Source: Verrucomicrobiota bacterium
GTDB lineage: Bacteria > Verrucomicrobiota > Verrucomicrobiia > Limisphaerales > UBA1100
Assembly: GCA_015660155.1 (NCBI GenBank)
Contig: DQLO01000128.1
Span: forward strand, 1-14,412
Reading direction: 5' to 3'
DNA length: 14,412 nucleotides
This document shows positions 1 to 6,875 of the stretch, one piece after another. Positions within the stretch are counted from its first letter, which is position 1. Each line of letters begins with the position of its first letter. The notes beneath the pieces were generated by a model. That model saw nothing but the letters and a program-made list of their open reading frames with translations, was not told the DNA's origin and made no database searches. Position numbers and translations under genes: made by a program.

Positions 1-89
1 GCCTCGGTGCCGCCAATGTGCTCGGTGGTTTTCCGCGCCGAAACGGCCGAGGCGGAAAAAAACACAGTACACAACAAAGCCGCTAACAT
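1..89 (-). CDS. Start of a divergent secreted protein (partial, runs off left edge)
   Basis: On the minus strand an ATG at 89 opens a frame to the window edge, giving 29 complete codons. The product begins MLAALLCTVFFSASAVSA, then R-K-T-T-E-H-I-G-G-T-E. This is a typical Sec signal peptide: a short N-region, a hydrophobic core, and an A-V-S-A cleavage site near residue 18. In-frame stops lie upstream of the ATG (within 90..150), so the start is well bounded and no earlier start in this frame is possible. It is transcribed away from the TPR pair at 223..2301, and the two share the 133-base spacer. Too little of the mature protein is visible to name a family. That it is exported is an inference from the signal peptide alone. 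Confidence 0.55.
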   Translation of the reverse strand, partial: MLAALLCTVFFSASAVSARKTTEHIGGTE

Positions 90-146
90 GGCGCGAAGGG
101 GTACGCTGTTGGGGGCGGTTTGTCACGGGGTTTATGGGAATGAACA

Positions 147-172
147 CAGATGTGCAGGATGTTCAGGATTGG
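147..172. repeat. Short imperfect tandem repeat, period about 9 bp, in the divergent spacer
   Basis: Three consecutive units, CAGATGTG, CAGGATGTT and CAGGATTGG, lie in the spacer between the two divergent genes. The second and third share CAGGAT. It could be a regulator-binding site, a piece of a dispersed intergenic repeat, or chance. I see no convincing -35/-10 pair around it. Confidence 0.3.
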
Positions 173-222
173 TGGAAGGGTTTGTAGTTGCGGAAGGCGG
201 GCGAGTGGTTAGGATTCGGCGG

Positions 223-1110
223 ATGAGAATTTGGATTTTTTTGGCGTTGATGATGAGCTTGAATTTTAATTGGGCGCAAGCGGCGGATAAAGACGGGCCG
301 GCACTGAAGTTTGTGGAGGCGGCGGCGAAGGCGTTTGGGGAAGGGAAAACGGACGAGGCGCTGAAGCTAGCGGCGAAGGCAGTGGAGGCGGAGCCGAAGA
401 ATCCGAAGCTGCATTATTTTAAGGGGCAACTGCACAGCAAGCTGCGCCAACACGCCAAGGCCGCGGCGGCGTACACAAAGGTGCTGGCGTTGAAGCCGGA
501 AAAAGATCGCGTTGCTGACACACATCAGGAACGCGGCGAGGCGTATTTTAAGCTGGGAAAAATCAAGGAATCGATTGCGGATTTTGATGTGTTTATTAAA
601 GCGTATCCGCGACAAGATCCCCATCATTGGCAGCGCGGCATTTCGTATTATTACGCGAACGAATTCAAGAAAGGCTACGAGCAATTCGAGCGGCACCAAA
701 CGGTGAACCGGAATGATGTGGAAAATGCGGTGTGGCATTTCCTGTGCCTTGCGCGGGCGAAGGGAATTAAAGAGGCGAAGGCAAAGTTGATTCCGATTGT
801 CGGCGATGGTCGCGTGCCGATGATGGAAGTGCTGGCGCTCTTTGGCGGCAAGAGCACGCCGGCAAAAGTTTTAGCCAAAGCACGCGCGGGCGGGGTGAAG
901 GGCGCGCGCTTGGAACGGCAGTTGTTTTACGCGCATCTTTATCTTGGGCTTTGGTACGAGGCCACGGGGGAAAAGAAACTGCGCGACCAATACATCGGCC
1001 TCGCCGCAGCGGTGGCGGATAACCACGGTTATATGGGCGACGTGGCGCGGGTGCACGCGGAGTTGAATAAAATTCCTATTCCCAAGCCCAAAGTGAAAGC
1101 TGAAAAATAG
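223..1110 (+). CDS. Exported NlpI-like TPR protein
   Basis: A 295-residue protein. I place the start at ATG 223, although the frame is open further upstream. It is preceded by AGGA at 211..214, 8 bases away, and it begins a clear signal peptide, MRIWIFLALMMSLNFNWAQA, cleaved after A-Q-A. TPR-like helix pairs follow at about 25-60, 64-95, 101-130 and 134-160. The C-terminal half has a W-H-F-L-C motif at 171-175 and a L-Y-L-G-L-W-Y-E-A-T-G-E helix pair near 239-250. The layout recalls E. coli NlpI, a TPR lipoprotein that acts as an adaptor for envelope proteases and peptidoglycan enzymes. There is no lipobox here, so a soluble periplasmic protein is more likely. The next gene is a close paralogue 18 bases downstream, so the two probably form an operon. 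The adaptor role is an inference; the partner is unknown. Confidence 0.8.
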   Translation: MRIWIFLALMMSLNFNWAQAADKDGPALKFVEAAAKAFGEGKTDEALKLAAKAVEAEPKNPKLHYFKGQLHSKLRQHAKAAAAYTKVLALKPEKDRVADTHQERGEAYFKLGKIKESIADFDVFIKAYPRQDPHHWQRGISYYYANEFKKGYEQFERHQTVNRNDVENAVWHFLCLARAKGIKEAKAKLIPIVGDGRVPMMEVLALFGGKSTPAKVLAKARAGGVKGARLERQLFYAHLYLGLWYEATGEKKLRDQYIGLAAAVADNHGYMGDVARVHAELNKIPIPKPKVKAEK

Positions 1111-1128
1111 CGGAAAGTATTCACCGTT

Positions 1129-2301
1129 GTGAATAGCTTGGCCTTGGCGGGGTGGGGTTATCTGCCTAGATTCTCAGCGGTGAGAGGAGGTTATTCCAAA
1201 TTAATTTGTGCAGCGGTGTTGTGCCTTTCGATTGGCGTGGCGGCGCAGCAATTTCAAGCGCGGCAAAATGGCCAGCGCGATCAGAAGCCGGTGGCGTTTC
1301 CGAAAGTGGAACAGGAGGAATTTTTCCTGCAAGCCATCGACGCCCTGCAAGCGGGCAACACCAACGCGGTGCTCGAATTGGTGGATCGCGCGGTGGGCGT
1401 GGATGTGACCAATCGTTTTGCCTACATCAAGCGCGCGCAACTGCTCGATATCTTCAGCCTCGATGAACGCGCGGTGAAGGATTATTCCATCGCCATTTCG
1501 TACGACCCTACTTTCGCGGATGTTTACCAACTGCGCGGCTGCAGCCATTTCAAGGCCGGCCGGCTTGACGACGCGGTGGCCGATTGGAATATGTTTCTCA
1601 GCCTCAAGCCCGAGAAGGAGGCGCTGCATTGGCAAATCTGCGTAGCGTATGCGCTGCAAGGCCAGTTCAATGAAGGGCGCAATCAATTCGAGTGGCACTG
1701 GACGGCGAACACCAAAGACGTCGAAGTGGCGTTGTGGCATTTTATGTGCACGGCGCGTTTGGATGGATTGGACAAAGCGCGCGGCGCAATGATAGAAGTA
1801 AAATTGAGCGAGGACAAACGCGTGCCGATGGAGACGCTCTATGAATTTTATATGGGCAAAGTCACCGAGGCCGATGTGTGGCTGGCGGTGGAGCAGGGCA
1901 CGCCCGATGCGGCGGAACGCGCCAAGCGCGAATTTTTTGCCAACTATTATATAGGCGTCCATCGACAGGCCGAAGGCAAGCTGACGGAGGCGCGTGAGTT
2001 TGTGGAGAAAGCGCTGGGCATCGCCTATCGCAACGAAGGCTTCATCGGCAACAGCCCCGGCGGCCAACTGCGCGCCGGCGATATGGCGCGCGTGCATCTC
2101 GGCGTGTTGGAGATCCTCATCAAAGACGCCGCGGCCTTGGCGGCCGCGCAGTCGCCGGAGGCTATGGCGGCACGACGGCGGATGATGTTTTTGAGTGTCG
2201 GAGGCTTGGCGGGGCTCATTGGGCTGGGGGTTTTTCTGCAACGGCGTCGGCCCAAGATTGTCGCCGAGTCGGAGTTGGTGGCTGGGAAAAGCTCGACATA
2301 A
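1129..2301 (+). CDS. NlpI-like TPR protein with C-terminal membrane anchor, paralogue of the previous gene
   Basis: 390 residues from GTG 1129. An alternative GTG at 1180 would give a neater signal peptide (V-R-G-G-Y-S-K, then L-I-C-A-A-V-L-C-L-S-I-G-V-A-A-Q). An AGGAGG at 1185..1190 lies inside the gene with no standard start codon at the right distance, so the start is uncertain. After the signal sequence come TPR-like units (about 64-160) and a region matching the upstream protein: G-Q-F-N-E-G-R-N-Q-F-E-W-H (178-190), then A-L-W-H-F-M-C-T-A-R (201-210), then R-V-P-M-E-T-L-Y-E-F-Y-M-G-K (231-244). The last 40 residues differ from the paralogue. They form a hydrophobic helix (about 353-370, rich in G and L) followed by Q-R-R-R-P. 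This should anchor the protein in the inner membrane with the TPR body in the periplasm. It is probably the second gene of a two-gene unit that ends at the hairpin just after its stop. Confidence 0.8.
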   Translation: MNSLALAGWGYLPRFSAVRGGYSKLICAAVLCLSIGVAAQQFQARQNGQRDQKPVAFPKVEQEEFFLQAIDALQAGNTNAVLELVDRAVGVDVTNRFAYIKRAQLLDIFSLDERAVKDYSIAISYDPTFADVYQLRGCSHFKAGRLDDAVADWNMFLSLKPEKEALHWQICVAYALQGQFNEGRNQFEWHWTANTKDVEVALWHFMCTARLDGLDKARGAMIEVKLSEDKRVPMETLYEFYMGKVTEADVWLAVEQGTPDAAERAKREFFANYYIGVHRQAEGKLTEAREFVEKALGIAYRNEGFIGNSPGGQLRAGDMARVHLGVLEILIKDAAALAAAQSPEAMAARRRMMFLSVGGLAGLIGLGVFLQRRRPKIVAESELVAGKSST

Positions 2302-2317
2302 CCGGCCAACCGGTTTT
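2300..2317 (+). terminator. Possible intrinsic terminator after the NlpI-like pair
   Basis: AACCGG (2300..2305), a four-base loop CCAA, CCGGTT (2310..2315), then two further T. The stem overlaps the TAA stop of the preceding gene (2299..2301). The stem is only six pairs and the T-run is short, so it is a weak terminator at best. It is the only hairpin I see between this gene and the next start, 32 bases downstream. Confidence 0.35.
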
Positions 2318-2333
2318 CATCCTTCGCGTTCAC

Positions 2334-3734
2334 ATGAGTTTACCCACTGATATTCGCGCCATTGGCGCCGCGCTTTATTTTCTACCCGTCCACACCCGAA
2401 TGCCGCTGAAGTTTGGCGGCGAGACGGTCACCTATGTCACCTGCGCCCGCGCGCGGGTAACGGTTCGCGATGCCGCCGGAACCACCGCCGAAGGCTGGGG
2501 CGAGACGCCACTCAGCGTCACTTGGGTTTGGCCCAGCGCGTTGGGCTACGAGGAACGGCACGAGGCGATGAAAAGTTTTTGCATTAAATTGGCCGAAGCG
2601 TGGGCGAGCTTTACCGCGAGCGGGCATCCGATGGAAGTGGGCCAGGATTTTATTGAGCAAAAACTTCCCGGACTATTGGAAGCGCACAATAAAGGCGCAG
2701 CCGAACGGATGCCGTGGCTGGCGGCGTTGGTTTGCAATTCACTTTTTGATATTGCGCTGCACGATGCGTTTGGAAATTTGCACGAGCGGGATGTTTACGA
2801 AACGTACAACGGCGAATGGATGAATCGGTCGTTGGAGGATTTTTTGGAACCGGCGGCGGAGGGAGTTTCCTTTGCGGGAAAATATCCAGAAGATTTTTTT
2901 GTGGCCGAGCCGCCCAAGCAAATGCCCGCGTGGCATCTTGTCGGCGGAGTGGATCCGCTGGATGCAAGCGAACTGACCGGCAGCGAGCCGGACGATGAAC
3001 ATCCCGTACTGCTCGCCGATTGGATAAAAACCGACGGCCTCAAGTGCCTGAAAATAAAACTGCGCGGCACCGACGCCGAATGGGATTACGCGCGCCTCGT
3101 GAAAATCGGTGGCATCGCGGTGGCCGGCGGCGTGGACTGGTTGACGGCGGATTTCAACTGCACCGTCACCGAGCCGGATTATGTAAACACAATTTTGGAT
3201 AACCTGCGCGATGAACATCCAAAATTTTTTGAGATGCTCTTATATGTGGAGCAGCCTTTTCCGTATGACCTCAAACAACACGCCATCGACACCCACAGCG
3301 TCAGCGAACGGAAGCCGTTGTATCTCGATGAAAGCGCGCACGATTGGCAGCACGTACGGCTCGGGCGCGAGCTGGGCTGGACGGGTGTGGCGCTCAAAAC
3401 CTGCAAAACCCAAACCGGCGCGCTGCTCAGCGCGTGTTGGGCGAAGGCGCACGGGATGGGGCTGATGGTGCAGGACCTCACCAACCCGATGCTGGCGCAG
3501 ATTCCGCATTGCCGATTGGCGGCGCACGTGGGTACGATTATGGGCGTGGAAACCAACGCGATGCAGTTCTACCCCGCAGCCTCTGCGGCCGAGGCGGCGG
3601 TGCATCCGGGCTTGTATCAGCGGCGCGGGGGCGAGGTGGATTTGGCCACGTTGGGCGGCAGCGGTTTCGGCTATGGCGCGGCGGCGACGGTTCGCGAATT
3701 GCCCGCGCCCGCCGCCGAGCATTCCGGTTTGTGA
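2334..3734 (+). CDS. Enolase-superfamily enzyme, mandelate racemase/muconate-lactonizing type
   Basis: 466 residues. The N-terminal capping domain (about 1-155) precedes a (beta/alpha)7-beta barrel with all expected catalytic positions. These are a K-x-K acid/base pair (K240, K242); metal ligands D273 (in A-D-F-N), E306 (Y-V-E-Q-P-F-P) and D332 (L-D-E-S); and a lysine on the opposite face (K355 in A-L-K-T-C-K). The two opposed lysines fit the muconate-lactonizing/dipeptide-epimerase/OSBS subgroup rather than the mandelate-racemase subgroup, which uses Asp/His. Such enzymes abstract a proton alpha to a carboxylate with Mg2+; the substrate cannot be told from sequence. It is about 80-100 residues longer than usual. 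Much of the excess lies between the cap and K240 (about 160-235), a segment rich in acidic residues and proline. There is no signal peptide, so it is cytoplasmic. No neighbour shares its pathway, and I take it to be an independent gene. Confidence 0.88.
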   Translation: MSLPTDIRAIGAALYFLPVHTRMPLKFGGETVTYVTCARARVTVRDAAGTTAEGWGETPLSVTWVWPSALGYEERHEAMKSFCIKLAEAWASFTASGHPMEVGQDFIEQKLPGLLEAHNKGAAERMPWLAALVCNSLFDIALHDAFGNLHERDVYETYNGEWMNRSLEDFLEPAAEGVSFAGKYPEDFFVAEPPKQMPAWHLVGGVDPLDASELTGSEPDDEHPVLLADWIKTDGLKCLKIKLRGTDAEWDYARLVKIGGIAVAGGVDWLTADFNCTVTEPDYVNTILDNLRDEHPKFFEMLLYVEQPFPYDLKQHAIDTHSVSERKPLYLDESAHDWQHVRLGRELGWTGVALKTCKTQTGALLSACWAKAHGMGLMVQDLTNPMLAQIPHCRLAAHVGTIMGVETNAMQFYPAASAAEAAVHPGLYQRRGGEVDLATLGGSGFGYGAAATVRELPAPAAEHSGL

Positions 3735-3851
3735 ATAACCTTCCAACATTTTTCCGGTGCGTTACGGGCCAAAAACCAGTTTGATGCGGCGTCTCCCCTC
3801 GAAAGGGATTGATGGGATTCACCGTCCGTTACGTCGAATTTTCCGGCTTAA

Positions 3852-3891
3852 CCGCGTTGGTACGCATACGCGGGAACGGAAATTTTTGACA
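3852..3891 (+). promoter_or_regulatory. Inverted repeat and TTGACA box upstream of the TPR/ExbBD operon (weak)
   Basis: The 198-base spacer 3735..3932 precedes the large operon. It holds an inverted repeat, CCGCGT (3852..3857) and ACGCGG (3868..3873), followed by five T near 3883..3887 and a perfect TTGACA at 3886..3891. The inverted repeat could be a weak terminator of the upstream gene or an operator. No acceptable -10 element lies 16-18 bases after TTGACA, where the sequence is A-rich but lacks the TANNNT pattern. I call the region regulatory mainly from its position. Confidence 0.2.
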
Positions 3892-3932
3892 AAAACGGTT
3901 GCCGAAAAAACAAACTGGAACGACATTGTAAT

Positions 3933-4109
3933 ATGCAGACCATTGCTACCCCCCGAACCTCCACTTGCGGGTTGGGCTGGCACGCGCTCGCGCTGCCATT
4001 TTCTTTGCTTTATCTTGCCCTGATCGCTCCCGGATCAGTCTCCGCACAAAATGTGGGCGACCCGAATCTGGAAATTTTTCTGAAGGCCAGAGATTATTAT
4101 GACAAGTGA
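3933..4109 (+). pseudogene. Signal-peptide fragment of the giant TPR gene, ended by an in-frame TGA
   Basis: An ATG at 3933 opens 58 codons and ends at TGA 4107..4109. The product has a signal peptide with a hydrophobic core rich in L and A, ending S-V-S-A at residue 38, followed by Q-N-V-G-D-P-N-L. The next paralogous gene has the same junction (L-A-A followed by Q-N-R-E-A). After the stop the same frame continues as N-F-P-L-A-V-R-E-H-L-K-F-L, which completes the first TPR helix pair begun by A-R-D-Y-Y-D-K. The two pieces are therefore one gene, split by a single nonsense codon with no frame change. In TPR repeats the stop position is often Gly (K-G-N-F), so GGA to TGA is a plausible origin. 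Trp (TGG) or Arg (CGA) are also one base away. Confidence 0.7.
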
Positions 4110-4124
4110 AACTTCCCGCTGGCG

Positions 4125-6827
4125 GTGCGGGAGCACCTGAAATTTCTCAAGGCCGCGCCCAAACATCCGCGCGTTCCCGATTCCAAATGGGGATTGGGGC
4201 TGGCATACGTTCAGCTGAAACATTGGGCGCCGGCGGAGGGGCTGATGGGCGAACTGGCGGCAGGCAAAACCGCACCGGATTTGCCCGGGGCATTTTATTA
4301 TTGGGGCCAGAGTTTGTTGATGTTGCGGAAGCCGGCCAACGCGGAGGCGGCATTCCTCGAGGGCCTCAAGCTAAAACCAAAGGCGCGGCTGGATGGGTTT
4401 CGGATGGGCTTGTTGGAAGCTCGTTTCCAGCAAAAAAAATGGAAGGCGGTGAAGGCCTCGGTGGCCGCGTTGCCGGCGGAACAGCAGGCGGATGAGCGGG
4501 TAATGTTTCAAGGTGGGTACGCGAGTTTTATGCTGCGGGATTTCAAATCGGCCGCGAAGGAACTGGGCGCGCTAAAGCGGCGAGTGGGCGCGGCGCCCTT
4601 TGCGCATCAGACGCGGTTTTTTCTCGCGGAATCGCTGCGCGAGTTGGGGCAAATCAAAGAGGCCATTCCCGAATACGCGGCGGCGCGCAAAGTGCCGGGC
4701 GAATACGCGGCCGACGCGCTTTACCGCGAAGGATTTTTGAATTTCCAAATCAAGAATTACCGGGAAGCCGCAGTGTTGTTTGGCAAATTCCGCGATCAAT
4801 ACAAGCAACACCGGCTCCGCAGCGCGGCGGGTTTGAGCCTCGGGCAGGCGCATTTGGAGAATCGGAATTTCAAAGAGGCAGATTTCGTCTTCACCTTAAT
4901 GGCCAAGGAACGCGGCGCGAATGCCGCGGTTGCCCTTTGGCACAGCCGGGTGTTCAAGCGGCAAAAAAAATATGCGGCGGCGGTGGCGATTTTAGAACCG
5001 GCGGTGAAACAATTCCGCGGCGATGCATTGATGGACAAGTTGCTTTTTGACTTGGCGGAAAATTATTTGGGCGGCCAACAGTTTGACGAATCCGCCACGG
5101 TGTTTGAGCAGTTATTGAAAGAGCACCCGAAACACAGCCAACGTGAATTGATTTTGCGGCACAGTGCCCAAGCCCGATTCCGGACCGGCCGCTATGCCGC
5201 CTGCCTGGCGTTGTGCGCGGATTATCTTTCGGACTACCCAAAGCATCCCGAGGCGGCGGCGGTGGTTTTTCTAAGAGGAGAAAGTCAGTTTTTTCTGGAA
5301 AAATACGGGGACGCCGTGAGTACCTTTGAGCAATTCCTCAAGGCAAACCCCGTGCACGCCCAAGCTCTCGCGGCGCGAATGCACATTGGCGAGGGCCATT
5401 TCTTCAACAAAAAATGGGAAGATGCGCTCACCGCGTTTGATGACTTGGCGGATAAAAAACGCACCGGAACGGTTTTTCAACAGTACGATTTTCTGGTGGG
5501 CAGTTGCCATTATCAGTTGGAGGCGTGGGATAAGGCCGTGGTTTCATTTCAACTTTTTACATCGCGTTTCCCCAAGGGCCAAAACGCGGCCACTGCGCTG
5601 ATGAAAACCGGCTTCGCGCTGGAAGCACAAAAACAAACCGACAACGCGCTGTCCGTCTACGAACAACTTGCGGAAAATTTTCCGAAGAGCATCCATTATT
5701 CCCAAGCCGCGCTGAAAGCCGGGGGCCTTCAATTTGAAGCGAAGCAATACGCCAAGGTGCAAATCACCCTGAAGCCGATCGCGCAAAAGAAGGGCGATCC
5801 CAATCAACCGTTGGCCATATATTTTCTGGGCTTCGCCTCGGCGGAAACCGGGAAAACAGATGAAGCGATCGTTTGGCTGGAACAACTTGCCAATGAATTC
5901 CCCAAGGATCCGAATGCCGCCGAGGCTCGGCTGAAAACTGGCGACCTTCAATTCAGCGCTGAGAAATTTGAGGGCGCGCAAAAAACCTACGAGAAATTTC
6001 TCGGCGATTTTCCAACACATAAACGGGTTGATGACGCCCGTTTTCATCTCGGCAACGTGCTTGCCTCCCAGGAAAAATGGGATGCTGCCACCAAGCGTTT
6101 TCACGCCGTGGGAGAAAATTCCGAGTGGCGAACCAAAGCCCTGTACCAATCCGCATGGTGCGAACGTAAGGCGGGCCGCGCGGCGAATGCCCGGGAACAA
6201 TATGATGGCTTGATTTCCAATCACTCCGAGAGCCCCGAAGCCGCCAACGCCAAGCTGGAATTGGCCGAGCTGGAATATGAAGCCGCGAAATACAAAGACG
6301 CCATCGGTCGCTTGGAGAAGTTGATCGAGACGGACACCGATCGCCGGCGTTTGGCGCTGGCTCAATTTCGCCTCGCCCATTGTCACAGCCGGTTGAAGGA
6401 TTGGGAAAAGGCAGGCGAAGCATTTCAAACTTTCCTCACCAAAAATCCGCGGCACGAGTTGACCCGCAAAGTCCGGTTGGGTTTGGGGCGGGTGCAGATT
6501 GAGCAGGGCGAAGACGCCGACGCGCTTCGGTCGCTATCGAGCGCGGTGCGGGGCGGGGAACGCGACGAAGTGGGCGCGGAGGCGCAATTCCTTCGCGGCG
6601 AAATTTATCTGGCCCAGAAAAAATTCGACGAAGCCATTGCCGAGTACGCGAAGCTGGAAGCGTTTAAGTTATTCGAGGAATGGCAGGCCGATGGATTTTT
6701 CGGACAGGCTTTGGCGTTGGAAGGCAAGGGTGAGGCGGAAGAGTCCGCAGAAAAATTAAAAGAGCTTGTCGCCCAATTCCCCGACTCCGCTGCTGCAAAG
6801 CGAGCGGAGGAAAAACTGAATCCATAA
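4125..6827 (+). CDS. Giant TPR protein, body of the gene whose signal peptide lies upstream of an in-frame TGA
   Basis: 900 residues from GTG 4125, the first usable start after the TGA at 4107. The intended protein almost certainly starts at ATG 3933 (about 964 residues). From 4125 it has no signal peptide, and no Shine-Dalgarno sequence precedes the GTG. The body is an almost unbroken run of TPR-type helix pairs every 33-40 residues, with the recurring pattern of G at position 8, A at 20 and a closing F-P-K or P-K-H turn, as in BamD/YbgF-like scaffolds. No catalytic motif is visible. The last 110 residues are homologous to the end of the next gene (shared D-x-V-G-A-x-A-Q-F-L and Q-K-x-F-D-x-A-I), so the two arose by tandem duplication. 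The likely role is a periplasmic protein-binding scaffold for the ExbB/ExbD machine encoded downstream. Whether a functional product is made depends on how the TGA is dealt with. Confidence 0.8.
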   Translation: MREHLKFLKAAPKHPRVPDSKWGLGLAYVQLKHWAPAEGLMGELAAGKTAPDLPGAFYYWGQSLLMLRKPANAEAAFLEGLKLKPKARLDGFRMGLLEARFQQKKWKAVKASVAALPAEQQADERVMFQGGYASFMLRDFKSAAKELGALKRRVGAAPFAHQTRFFLAESLRELGQIKEAIPEYAAARKVPGEYAADALYREGFLNFQIKNYREAAVLFGKFRDQYKQHRLRSAAGLSLGQAHLENRNFKEADFVFTLMAKERGANAAVALWHSRVFKRQKKYAAAVAILEPAVKQFRGDALMDKLLFDLAENYLGGQQFDESATVFEQLLKEHPKHSQRELILRHSAQARFRTGRYAACLALCADYLSDYPKHPEAAAVVFLRGESQFFLEKYGDAVSTFEQFLKANPVHAQALAARMHIGEGHFFNKKWEDALTAFDDLADKKRTGTVFQQYDFLVGSCHYQLEAWDKAVVSFQLFTSRFPKGQNAATALMKTGFALEAQKQTDNALSVYEQLAENFPKSIHYSQAALKAGGLQFEAKQYAKVQITLKPIAQKKGDPNQPLAIYFLGFASAETGKTDEAIVWLEQLANEFPKDPNAAEARLKTGDLQFSAEKFEGAQKTYEKFLGDFPTHKRVDDARFHLGNVLASQEKWDAATKRFHAVGENSEWRTKALYQSAWCERKAGRAANAREQYDGLISNHSESPEAANAKLELAELEYEAAKYKDAIGRLEKLIETDTDRRRLALAQFRLAHCHSRLKDWEKAGEAFQTFLTKNPRHELTRKVRLGLGRVQIEQGEDADALRSLSSAVRGGERDEVGAEAQFLRGEIYLAQKKFDEAIAEYAKLEAFKLFEEWQADGFFGQALALEGKGEAEESAEKLKELVAQFPDSAAAKRAEEKLNP

Positions 6828-6851
6828 TTTGTATAACCCTCAAATCGAAAA

Positions 6852-6875
6852 GAAAATCGGAATGAAAATCGGAAT
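6852..6875 (+). repeat. Perfect 12-bp tandem repeat across the start of the second giant TPR gene
   Basis: GAAAATCGGAAT occurs at 6852..6863 and again at 6864..6875, directly abutting. The chosen ATG (6862) spans the junction. The first copy supplies the bases upstream of the start, where a weak GGA is the only Shine-Dalgarno-like sequence. The second copy encodes part of M-K-I-G-I-K. It looks like a simple slippage duplication. Confidence 0.7.

Noticed and set aside
1201..2241. Minus-strand open frame (346 codons) opposite the second NlpI-like gene
   Set aside because: The product is His/Arg/Ala-rich with no recognisable family. The plus strand carries a clear TPR protein homologous to its neighbour.
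3886..3933. Sigma70 promoter built on the perfect TTGACA at 3886
   Set aside because: No acceptable -10 lies at 16-18 bases. The nearest TATAAT-like sequence overlaps the ATG. It is kept only as a weak note within the regulatory entry.
3757..4023. Plus-strand open frame of 88 codons in the spacer before the large operon
   Set aside because: Its product has no family features, and it overlaps the signal peptide of the TPR gene (ATG 3933) in another frame.
4107..4109. Reassigned genetic code (UGA as Gly or Trp)
   Set aside because: Only this one internal TGA exists in about 4,700 codons of real genes, Trp is written TGG throughout, and the enolase-family gene ends naturally at TGA (3732..3734).
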